Of a stretch of DNA of 64,000 nt, positions 43,527-51,419 are shown in pieces (the first letter of the stretch is position 1; each line of letters starts with the position of its first letter). The position numbers and the translations under genes were made by a program. The stretch comes from Bicyclus anynana (Eukaryota > Arthropoda > Insecta > Lepidoptera > Nymphalidae). Under the pieces are notes generated by a model. That model was not told where the DNA came from. It ran no database searches and saw only the letters and a program-made list of their open reading frames with translations. The stretch covers positions 5,364,501-5,428,500 of the forward strand of contig NC_069083.1 in NCBI RefSeq assembly GCF_947172395.1. The letters are read 5' to 3'.

Positions 43527-46190
43527 CTATGTTATAAGAATAGCATCCCTAGGGAATGCTTTCTTGTCGGGAGGTCTCCTGTGATATGGGGCTATGCCCC
43601 TGATGGACGTTGAAGTTGCTGCGTCCGCTCGTAGAAAAAGTTTTTCCGCGAGCCGCCCAACAAATTCATCCAGGCTTTCAATCTTTAGATCCCTGGCTAT
43701 GGTTGCATTTCTCACGAATCTTGGAGCCAGGGCAAGGCGGCGGAGGGCTACGGACTGCCTTCTCCTAAGACCTTCTTTGGTTGAGTGGCTTGCTAGGGCA
43801 AACCATGCTGGGGCTGCGTATGTCAGGCGGGACCTAATATATGTTTTGTAGATCCCGCATTTCATACGCAGTGGCAGTCTTGATCTCAGGATTGGTTGCA
43901 AGAGCATGGTGGCCGCTTTGGTTTGGGCGATGACATTCCTCGAGTGCGATGCCATGTTCAGCCTCCGGTCAATGGTTACGCCCAGGTACTTGGCCTCCTT
44001 GGCCCAGTGGATTCTCTGCCCATTTAATACCAGGGGGGGTGGGAAAATTAGCGACCCTCCGAACATAATGGCCTGGGTCTTCTGGACGTTGACGGAGAGA
44101 CGCCACTTCTTCAGCCAGTCTTCCAGAAGGTCCAGGGTGCGCTGTAATTTACTAGCGGCATGTTCCGGCCGAGAGTGCAGTGAGGTTGCCAAATAGGCGG
44201 CATCGTCTGCATATAGTGCCAGCATCACCTCTGGGAGAGACGGTATGTCATTTGTGTACCAGGAGTACAGTGCTGGGGAAAGGCAACTCCCTTGCGGTAC
44301 TCCTGCTTTCATCCGTCTCTCCGTTGAGAAGGCGTTCTCCACTCTCACTATGAACCGTCTTCCTTCAAGGTAGGAGTCAATGACCCTAATAATTCTCTTC
44401 GGCGTGTTGGAATTGATGAGCTTGTGGAGCAGGCCTGGGTGCCACACTCTGTCGAACGCCTTTTCCATGTCCAGGAATACTGCAACTGCGCTCTCCTTTT
44501 TGTTTAGTGCTGCTGTGATGTGGTGCAGTACTCTGGACAATTGAAGGGTGGTGCTGTGCTCGGACCTAAATCCGAACTGCTCATCTCTGGCTTCTATGTA
44601 AGGTCCGAGGTGCAGGAGCAAGATCTTCTCGAACACCTTGGATAGGGTTGGCAGCAGTGTTATCGGCCTGTAACTGCTTGGGGCCGTCGTGTTCTTCCCT
44701 TGTTTGGGCAGCATAATCACCAGTCCCTTCTTCCACTCTTCAGGAAATTTACCCGTGCGCAGGATGGCGTTATAGAGACGGGTGATTGCTGCTATGGTAC
44801 GTCGGGGGAGGTGGCGTAGGGCTGCATTTGGTATTTGATCCGCGCCTGGCGCCTTCCTGGGTTTCGTTTTTGCCATGACTTCTTTAACCAGCCCTGGGCT
44901 GATCACGATGGGGTCTGTTGTGTTATCCAACTGCACATTTAGATTCACATTCACCTCTCGTTCCATTTCCTCGTGGAGGAGGGGAGTTGTGGAGACATTT
45001 GGCGTGAATTGTGTTTCCAAATGGTCCGCGAAGATGTCAGCCCTGTCAGACGCCCGGTATCTGGGGCCGCCATCATGGTGGATCAGGGGGCGGATAGGCT
45101 CAGGGGTGGTCGAGAGGTCGCGGCAGAGCTTGTGGAGGGATGACCAATCCTCTTCTGCCTCGTCCAATCTTCTTTCCCAGCCTTCGGAGTTGAAGTCGTC
45201 GAGAAGCGCCTTCGTCTTCTCCGTCAGGTGATTAAGCCTGTTTTTGAGTAGGGGGCAGCGCGTCCTCTGAAACTTTTTCCTCAGTGCTCTGTTTTCCTTG
45301 ATCATGTCTCGGATAAAGCCAGGAGTCTTGGAGGTTTTGCCAGGGGGAAGGGGGATTGACGCCTCCTGCATGGCGGTTTGTATTCTGCTGGTGATCTTCA
45401 TTGTGAAGTTGTCCACATCCCCCCTTGTGTGGATGGGGTAATTTGGGGTCTCCTCGTCAAGAATGGCCTTGAAACGATCCCAATCTATGCGTGTCCGGCG
45501 TACGGGAATTGTTGCCTTGACAGGGGTCGCCATCAGGGTCATTATGACCGGTTGGTGGTCCGATTGGACTTCGTCATCAAGGACGGTCAGAATCATGTTC
45601 TGCCCCACCTCTTTGTGCACCACGACATCCAGGACGTCTGGACAAAAATTGCTTTGGCGCGGAAAGAAAGTCGGGGAATCGGGTCCGGACACAGTAAACC
45701 CTTTGTCCTCAGCTAGGTCTAAAAGTTTCTTTCCATTTCGGCAGGTGATACTGGAGTTCCAGGCAGGGCTCTTGCAGTTCCAATCACCCGCCGCTATGGT
45801 CGGGACGGTTGAGTCCAGAAGAGTCAGGACGTCTGTTGTATCCAAAGTCCAGCCTGGTGGGCGATAGCTGGAAAAGATTCTGAGCGGCACCCTGTCAATG
45901 CAGATCTCCACCCCTAGGGCACGCATACTGGAGAGCTTCACTGGGGGCAGCGCCTGATGTGGGATGTTCCTCTTAATGAGTACCATGAGTCCTCTAATCG
46001 GGTGCTGGCCAGAGGCTTCGTCTTCTCTGTAGATGAAAAAGCCCGGGACCTTGAATTTCAATGTCGGGGATAATTGGGTTTCATTTATTAGAACCACCTC
46101 GGGGTTATAATCTTTGATAAGTTGAATTAAAAGTGTGCGCTTATGGTACACGCCACAGGCATTCCAGTACATAGCTTTAAGATTCTGCAT
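43527..46190 (-). CDS. Jockey-clade ORF2: apurinic-like endonuclease and reverse transcriptase
   Basis: 887 residues. The endonuclease domain spans about 5-215, with WNACGV (9-14), NETQL with its catalytic Glu (36-40), GDWNCKSPAWNS (135-146) and SDHQP near 210. The reverse transcriptase spans about 430-770: SYRPITLLP (506-514), FGFRSEHS (539-546), LDMEKAFDRVWH (573-584), AGVPQGSCLSPAL (629-641), the catalytic YADD (660-663) and KYLGVTID downstream. No RNase H domain follows, as in the jockey clade. It nicks target DNA and primes reverse transcription of its own RNA. The start ATG overlaps the end of ORF1 by 14 nt, which implies reinitiation or coupled translation. All catalytic motifs are present with no stops, so the protein is probably functional. 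R1-like clades are a less likely alternative. Confidence 0.93.
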   Translation of the reverse strand: MQNLKAMYWNACGVYHKRTLLIQLIKDYNPEVVLINETQLSPTLKFKVPGFFIYREDEASGQHPIRGLMVLIKRNIPHQALPPVKLSSMRALGVEICIDRVPLRIFSSYRPPGWTLDTTDVLTLLDSTVPTIAAGDWNCKSPAWNSSITCRNGKKLLDLAEDKGFTVSGPDSPTFFPRQSNFCPDVLDVVVHKEVGQNMILTVLDDEVQSDHQPVIMTLMATPVKATIPVRRTRIDWDRFKAILDEETPNYPIHTRGDVDNFTMKITSRIQTAMQEASIPLPPGKTSKTPGFIRDMIKENRALRKKFQRTRCPLLKNRLNHLTEKTKALLDDFNSEGWERRLDEAEEDWSSLHKLCRDLSTTPEPIRPLIHHDGGPRYRASDRADIFADHLETQFTPNVSTTPLLHEEMEREVNVNLNVQLDNTTDPIVISPGLVKEVMAKTKPRKAPGADQIPNAALRHLPRRTIAAITRLYNAILRTGKFPEEWKKGLVIMLPKQGKNTTAPSSYRPITLLPTLSKVFEKILLLHLGPYIEARDEQFGFRSEHSTTLQLSRVLHHITAALNKKESAVAVFLDMEKAFDRVWHPGLLHKLINSNTPKRIIRVIDSYLEGRRFIVRVENAFSTERRMKAGVPQGSCLSPALYSWYTNDIPSLPEVMLALYADDAAYLATSLHSRPEHAASKLQRTLDLLEDWLKKWRLSVNVQKTQAIMFGGSLIFPPPLVLNGQRIHWAKEAKYLGVTIDRRLNMASHSRNVIAQTKAATMLLQPILRSRLPLRMKCGIYKTYIRSRLTYAAPAWFALASHSTKEGLRRRQSVALRRLALAPRFVRNATIARDLKIESLDEFVGRLAEKLFLRADAATSTSIRGIAPYHRRPPDKKAFPRDAILIT

Positions 46191-49035
46191 TAGGGGTTAT
46201 TATTTTGGTGATAGCCTCGAGTATCGCCTGTATCGGGTCTCGCCCTTCCCGAATGGCCGATATGATGGCGTATAAAGTGTCAACTAGCCTAAGCCTAGTT
46301 TCGTCCACCAATACCTCGCTGGCGGCTGTCTTATTTGGGCCCTCAGTCTTCTCGGTTGTCGGGGGAGGCTTATTCTGATGGGAGGTGGAAGTGGAGGGTT
46401 CAGCTGCGAACACCGGGTCGCTTTCATGGTTCCCTTCTTCCATTTTTTCGCTGGGTTTATTGTCCTTGGCCTTCTTTTTCTTGTTTTTCTTCTTCTTGGC
46501 CTTGGGCTTGGGCTGAGCTCTTGGCCTAGGGTCATTTGCGGGGGTCCGAATGGCCGAGCCCTGGTTCGGTTCTTCGTACCTTCCTGGTTGGTCCGAATGG
46601 GTCTCTGTTTGTTGGTTTCTCGGACGTCTGGAGGATGTGGCCGCCACGGTGCCCGCCTTCTTGTTTCGTGCCTCTTTTTGAAAGGCTGGGCAGGCTACGT
46701 GGTTCGCTGGATGAGCACCGCCGCAATTTGCGCACGTTGCCGGTTCCTCCAGGGGTCGGGGGCAGTTTCTCGCACTATGTTCCCCACCGCAGCGCACGCA
46801 TGCCTGTGTTCTGTGGCAGTGGTGCGAGGAATGCCTGAATTTTTGGCACCTGTGGCATTGGGCGGGCCCTTTTCGCCCCCGCCACGCTTCGATGCGCACA
46901 CCTGGCATGCACATTATTTCTTTTACCTCGTAGATTCTGGGCGTGAGGTCAGGTGTCCTTTTCATTATGGCCAGGAATATACAACCGGGCCTACCACTCC
47001 TAGCCCTAATGCACCTGACGTATTCAGGATCAAATCCTTGTTGGCTGAGGTCTTCTTTGATATCCTCCGGATTGGTGTCTGCGGGTAGTCCTCTAATTGC
47101 TACTTTTACTGCTCTTTCCGATGGCAGTGAGTACGAGAACCATGATATTCGGGTCTGTTTCTCGAGGTTAGAGAGGTATCGTTGGATTACCCTATACTCC
47201 ATTTCCTCCATGGGGGTAAATTTGACCCCGGTTCCAAATGGACGTGCATTTGGTGCGTGTCCAAGGGTCTTCTTTAACTCCCTGAAGTGGAAGGCCCAGT
47301 CAGGCAGGTGTTCCACAACCAGAGGTGGGTATCTGGGCTTTCGTTGCGCTTGTTGTGCCGGGTTTGGCTGGTTTGTCTGCTGCTTATCGGCAGCGTGGGT
47401 CTTTGTGGTCCTTGGAGGGGATGCAGATCCCAGGCAGTCTGCGTACGACACCCTTGGCGGCGGCCTTTGTTGTCGAGATGGTGAACCGTCGTCGCTCATT
47501 TGAACAGGTGAGGTCGGGCGGCTGTAGGCTGCTTCTGTGGCCTCTTGGAGGTTCACCGGGTCATCCACTTGTGGAATGAGTGGCGGTGGCGGGAGAGCTA
47601 GGAGGTCGCTTTGGCCATATCGTTGGCGCTTGGTTTCTGTATCGATTTCCTCATCGTCTTCGGAGTCGTCCCTCGGACGTCTCTGGTACAACACCGCCGC
47701 TTTATCTGCGACTGTCGGGGTTGCTCCGTGAGCCGCACTGAGGTATTGCTCTTCTGACGGGAGCTGGCAGGAGTCCATGTAGAGCGTACGGCCTCCTTCC
47801 GCGCTCGATGAGGTTGCCTCTTCTTTTGCTATAAGGGTCATCAGGTATTCTTCGACCTTTTGTTTGATTTCTGGCGAGATTTTAAAAGGCGGTTTTGGAG
47901 CTGGACCAGGTGTCGGTACGAGTGGTAGTTCGGCTCCGAAGCCGCTCGGTGGCGTGTCATCGCTGTCGAGGCTCGGCATAGACAGAACGCGCGCGGTGAT
48001 ACCGTGGGCTACCTGCTCCGGGCGGACTATGTATGTAGCAGCGCCAGCGCGGGCAGCCTGCTCCGGATATCGGGCGGCGCGATCGTGTACAGGGGTAGTG
48101 TACCCAAGCGAGTACACGTTCTCCTGGGTGGTTTCGCGGGCGGCCATCCCCACATAAGATTGTGGAGCGGCGCAGATGGCGGCGGCGTCGCGGGCGACCG
48201 GCTCGGCGTAATAAAGCGGAGCGGCGCGGGCGGTTGCGGTCGACACTACGTTGACCGCGCGGATTTCGATGTCGCGGGCGGCCTGCTCGCCTTGGATGGG
48301 CAGAGCGGCGCGGGCGGCGGCGGCGTCACGGGCGCTCGGCTCGCCGTGGAGTGGCGGAGTGGCGCGGGCGGTCGCGGATGAATCCATACGCAGCGCGCGG
48401 GCTGCGGTGTCGCGGGCGGCCTGCTCGCCTTGGATAGGCAGAGCGGCGCGGGCGGCGGCGGCGTCGCGGGCGCTCTGCTCGCCGCGGGGTGGCGGAGCGG
48501 CGCGGGCGGTCGCGGATGACTCCATACGCAGCGCGCGGGCTGCGGTGTCACGGGCAGCCAGCTCGTCTTTGGTAAGCGGAGCGGCGCGGGCGGCGGCGGT
48601 TGTGGCGTTGACGGTCTCCAGCACCGATGCGTGGGTGGCATGCGCGGCGCGGTTGGCGAAGGCGGCCTGCTCCGCACTTGAGTTGTGCGGTGCGGCGCGA
48701 ACGGACGCGGGCTGCGCGCCGGTGCTGGGACGCGACGCGGATGCGCGGGCAGCCTGCCCCGCATACGTGGTAGGCGGGGCGGCGCTAGTTGAAGCGTGCT
48801 GCGCGGCGGGCGCGGACGCGGCGGCGGCATGCTCTGGCGCGGCTCTTGTGGACGCGCGGGCGCCGGTAGTACGGGCGCGTTGCGCGGTCGACGTAGAGCG
48901 GTGCGTCGTCGCGGCTGGTGCTATCGGCCGTGGGTCCCGGGATGGTCTCGGGTCCCGCGGCGGTAGCGGTTGCTGCGGCGGTGGCGGTTGGCCCTGAAAA
49001 GGGCCTTTTGTGTCTTTCGAGCCTTGCGGCTCCAT
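46177..49035 (-). CDS. Jockey-clade ORF1: Gag-like RNA-binding protein with zinc knuckles
   Basis: 952 residues from the first ATG (complement of 49033-49035). The frame is also open upstream to the element's 5' tip, but without an ATG. The N-terminal third is extremely rich in Ala, Arg and Pro. It contains an imperfect tandem repeat of about 49 residues around 'GEQAARDTAARALR' (DNA about 48150-48600). A segment like the PRE_C2HC domain of insect LINE ORF1s follows (RISWFSYSLPSERAVKVAI onward). Then come three CCHC knuckles at about 727-782: CHRCQKFRHSSHHC, CVRCGGEHSARNC and CANCGGAHPANHVAC. A Lys-rich tail (PKAKKKKNKKKKAK) follows. It should coat the element RNA and help form the transposition particle. 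The coding DNA is much richer in GC than its surroundings. Confidence 0.88.
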   Translation of the reverse strand: MEPQGSKDTKGPFQGQPPPPQQPLPPRDPRPSRDPRPIAPAATTHRSTSTAQRARTTGARASTRAAPEHAAAASAPAAQHASTSAAPPTTYAGQAARASASRPSTGAQPASVRAAPHNSSAEQAAFANRAAHATHASVLETVNATTAAARAAPLTKDELAARDTAARALRMESSATARAAPPPRGEQSARDAAAARAALPIQGEQAARDTAARALRMDSSATARATPPLHGEPSARDAAAARAALPIQGEQAARDIEIRAVNVVSTATARAAPLYYAEPVARDAAAICAAPQSYVGMAARETTQENVYSLGYTTPVHDRAARYPEQAARAGAATYIVRPEQVAHGITARVLSMPSLDSDDTPPSGFGAELPLVPTPGPAPKPPFKISPEIKQKVEEYLMTLIAKEEATSSSAEGGRTLYMDSCQLPSEEQYLSAAHGATPTVADKAAVLYQRRPRDDSEDDEEIDTETKRQRYGQSDLLALPPPPLIPQVDDPVNLQEATEAAYSRPTSPVQMSDDGSPSRQQRPPPRVSYADCLGSASPPRTTKTHAADKQQTNQPNPAQQAQRKPRYPPLVVEHLPDWAFHFRELKKTLGHAPNARPFGTGVKFTPMEEMEYRVIQRYLSNLEKQTRISWFSYSLPSERAVKVAIRGLPADTNPEDIKEDLSQQGFDPEYVRCIRARSGRPGCIFLAIMKRTPDLTPRIYEVKEIMCMPGVRIEAWRGRKGPAQCHRCQKFRHSSHHCHRTQACVRCGGEHSARNCPRPLEEPATCANCGGAHPANHVACPAFQKEARNKKAGTVAATSSRRPRNQQTETHSDQPGRYEEPNQGSAIRTPANDPRPRAQPKPKAKKKKNKKKKAKDNKPSEKMEEGNHESDPVFAAEPSTSTSHQNKPPPTTEKTEGPNKTAASEVLVDETRLRLVDTLYAIISAIREGRDPIQAILEAITKIITPNAES

Positions 49036-49111
49036 TGACACGGCGGTACGCGGTGATGATCGGTCGACGTGCTGCCCTCGGACTACGGTGACCTCGGTGA
49101 CTTTTGTCACT
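49036..49111 (-). promoter_or_regulatory. 5' UTR / probable internal promoter of the jockey-clade element
   Basis: Only 76 bases lie between the element's 5' end and the ORF1 ATG. Jockey-like elements use promoters located at or just inside their 5' end, so this segment plus early ORF1 is the likely promoter. The assignment is inferred from the family. It contains the perfect hairpin GTGAC-AAAA-GTCAC at the tip. Confidence 0.5.
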
Positions 49112-49123
49112 AATGCGTGATTA

Positions 49124-49555
49124 GTAATTGGGGAGCCGAGTTTTATTGCTTTACAAGCGCTCGCATACTCTATTGTTTATTACAGCAAATACAGAAATAG
49201 TAAAAGAGATGAACTTATGGGTTAAACAAAGATAGATACAAACAAGGAAGGCAAATCAGACAGAGATAGCAATATTCTAAACTTATTATGTACATGAGCG
49301 CCGAGCAATTCGGAACTGACACTATTATGGAGTTATAACTACAGGAAATAAAACTCAAATAGCTTGAACGTTTATTCGTTTCTTATATCTATAGGTATAG
49401 AACGTAAATTAAAGAGTAAACTAGCTATTTACAATATGATTTGTGAAATCTGCGCGCATTAAGAAACTATTTATTAACTATCGTTTAACTACCAATACAC
49501 ATACTTATATTCATATTAAGAATAGTCTTTATCTTACATTAAACAATCTTTAACA
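49124..49555 (-). repeat. 3' LTR of the BEL/Pao element, right piece
   Basis: 432 bp from 'gtaattggggagccgagttt' to 'caatctttaaca'. It appears identical to 54386-54817. Together with 43127-43241 it makes 547 bp, the same length as the other LTR. It ends in the TG...CA form. Confidence 0.93.
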
Positions 49556-49556
49556 G

Positions 49557-49568
49557 TCTCCCCCTCGT
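49557..49568 (-). promoter_or_regulatory. Polypurine tract of the BEL/Pao element
   Basis: On the minus strand the bases abutting the 3' LTR read CGAGGGGGAGAC, a purine run in the expected place to prime plus-strand DNA synthesis. It lies 28 bases after the Pol-frame stop. Confidence 0.75.
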
Positions 49569-49595
49569 GCGAAGGTGCAGACTGAAGCACTCTAT

Positions 49596-51419
49596 TTAGG
49601 GAAAAAGATTGTTGTAGTTATCAGACGGGATATGGGTCTCTTCTATGATACTGGCAGTGATGCGAATCTTTCTTCTTGTCCATGCTAGATTTCTGATGGC
49701 TAATACGCAATTTTCTAGGATTATAATATCGATTTTGATGAAAACCGTGACTATATTAAGCCGAAGATTCTGTTTGAGCATTTTGGTTTCTCGCAGGTTT
49801 AGTATTTCTGTTTTGAAGCTATTTTTATTTTTTTTATATTGGTGTGGTACCTGGGCTCGTAATTTTAATATTTGTTGATCATAATTTATTGGTCTGTTAC
49901 TATTCGTTTTACAGTAAACTTGATTTTTCTCTATTGCTTTTTTTACAGCTTTCTTTGGTTTTTTAATTAATGTTTTGAAGTACACGCAAGTTTGTAGGAA
50001 TTGGGCTGAAATTCGTGGATGTGCCCAAGATAAGATTCTTCTAGGGTATGATATAGATATATCAATGCATCGGTTTGTAGCTGCTATCACCTTTCTTTCT
50101 TTGATTGTAGATTCTGAAGGTTGCTGATCTTCAAACCAATTATTAAGCTTACACTTGAGATTGGTATTCATAGACCATCGATAATTATTTTGATTGAAAT
50201 TTGGCAGTGAACTTTTTGTGTACTCTAGTTTAATGTTGAGTAAGCCATTGTAGGTTGTTTTCCAGTTAGTTGAGGCGGCATAAATAGTATTGTTTGCATC
50301 TACAAACGTGTGCAACTCCCCCTCGTTACGGAAGTTGGTACACCATGGCATATTTAGTTTATGTAGACTCTTTAGTTTTCTTGAACATTCGATCCAGTTT
50401 TTGATTGATTGTATGTTGTCATTGCGGTCTGTTTCTTTACACGTTTTTATGGTTTCTTTTTTTATTACGATTCTTTGAATGTGGTAGTTGTCTAAATAAT
50501 GGCAGCGTTGTATTAAGTTTACGACGTCTAGGTGTTTGACTTCACGTTCTTTGATGTTGGCATAATTTTCAAATATGGCTGAGTAAGGTGATCCTTCGGT
50601 TATTAATAATGTTATCCGGTAATTTTTAGTTTCTTTATCTATTTCGGTACTTTTCCGTAAAGAGCGTAGGTTGTTTCTGTCTTTCGTATGAATTAAAGTA
50701 TTATTAATTATTTCTTTAATGTTGATTACTACTGTGTCTTGAATAAATCTCTTAAATATTCCGCAAAGTGGTTGTTGCAAGTACAAATCGTTCAAATTCT
50801 TGCAATTGAAATGTTCATCGGTAAAAGCAACAGTCGTTTTTCCTTTCAGCGAATGCAATATATTAAAATGTGATAGGTACTCTGTTTGTACCCAGGTATG
50901 TTTTATGGTGGCTAACTCAGTCAATCCACACAATAAATTTTTAATCCTGTAGGTATATTCCATTTTAAATTCATTGCTATTGTTGTTTTTATCTTTGAAA
51001 TACCGTAGGTTATTAGAATTGTGTATTGTCATTGCTTTGCCATTTGTTTTGCGTAGGCCATAATTAAATTTTCCTGCAGGTAAGTTGTCTATTGTTTTTT
51101 CTAAGTTGGTTAGTGTTCTTTGTTCCGAGTAATTTGTGGATTTCTTTTGTGTTCCGTCTAATGAGCTTAGGCGGTCAGAGTGGTGTTTTATTATATCATC
51201 TTTCTCTTTTTCCAGCTTTATTTCTTTTATAAGATTTACAAATACGGGTTTTGAAGTTTCTAATTTGCGTCCATGCAATATCCAGCCAAGTGAAGTTAAC
51301 GATGCCACCGGTTTTGTTGGATTACCGGCTTTTAATTCTCTCGTGACGATTAAATGACAATTATCTTGTCCAATGAGAAGTGAAGGTGGAATTGCGTCGT
51401 ATTCGTCATAAATTAACTG
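49596..51419 (-). CDS. Degenerate Pol-derived extension of the BEL/Pao element, in frame after the Gag-protease stop
   Basis: 607 open codons directly follow the TAA at 51420-51422 in the same frame. The first methionine is at codon 130, so it has no plausible start of its own. It opens with text typical of BEL/Pao Pol (SLLIGQDNCHLI near 13-24, then VASLTSLGWILHG) and stays collinear with the reverse-transcriptase region. The diagnostic motifs look lost: the first catalytic-Asp region reads VVINIKEII (about 230-238), and the usual YVDD box reads YLDN within HYLDNY (about 307-312). An RNase-H-like entry HTFVDANNTIYAAS (about 370-383) remains. No integrase HHCC or DDE pattern is visible, and length is roughly half of a normal Pol from this point. 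It is probably not an active enzyme. Comparison is from memory, without alignment. Confidence 0.7.
   Translation of the reverse strand, partial: QLIYDEYDAIPPSLLIGQDNCHLIVTRELKAGNPTKPVASLTSLGWILHGRKLETSKPVFVNLIKEIKLEKEKDDIIKHHSDRLSSLDGTQKKSTNYSEQRTLTNLEKTIDNLPAGKFNYGLRKTNGKAMTIHNSNNLRYFKDKNNNSNEFKMEYTYRIKNLLCGLTELATIKHTWVQTEYLSHFNILHSLKGKTTVAFTDEHFNCKNLNDLYLQQPLCGIFKRFIQDTVVINIKEIINNTLIHTKDRNNLRSLRKSTEIDKETKNYRITLLITEGSPYSAIFENYANIKEREVKHLDVVNLIQRCHYLDNYHIQRIVIKKETIKTCKETDRNDNIQSIKNWIECSRKLKSLHKLNMPWCTNFRNEGELHTFVDANNTIYAASTNWKTTYNGLLNIKLEYTKSSLPNFNQNNYRWSMNTNLKCKLNNWFEDQQPSESTIKERKVIAATNRCIDISISYPRRILSWAHPRISAQFLQTCVYFKTLIKKPKKAVKKAIEKNQVYCKTNSNRPINYDQQILKLRAQVPHQYKKNKNSFKTEILNLRETKMLKQNLRLNIVTVFIKIDIIILENCVLAIRNLAWTRRKIRITASIIEETHIPSDNYNNLFP

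Larger units (their letters stand above)
43242..49111 (-). mobile_element. Full-length jockey-clade non-LTR retrotransposon
   Basis: 5870 bp, bracketed by a perfect 12-bp target duplication 'aatgcgtgatta' (43230-43241 and 49112-49123), inside the BEL/Pao 3' LTR. Read on the minus strand: a short 5' UTR, ORF1 (nucleic-acid-binding protein), a 14-nt overlap, ORF2 (endonuclease plus reverse transcriptase, no RNase H) and a 285-bp 3' UTR. Both ORFs are open. The 5' tip can form a GTGAC-AAAA-GTCAC hairpin. The 3' end stops at 'ggatggctag' with no poly(A) or simple-repeat tail. The intact structure suggests a very young and possibly active copy. Confidence 0.92.

Noticed and set aside
48251..48997. 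248-codon plus-strand frame rich in Ala and Arg
   Set aside because: It is the antisense shadow of the repeat-rich, GC-rich LINE ORF1.
51308..51308. Independent start of the Pol-like frame
   Set aside because: The codon there is GTG, not ATG. The frame is continuous with the upstream Gag-protease frame apart from one TAA, and the first ATG is at codon 130.
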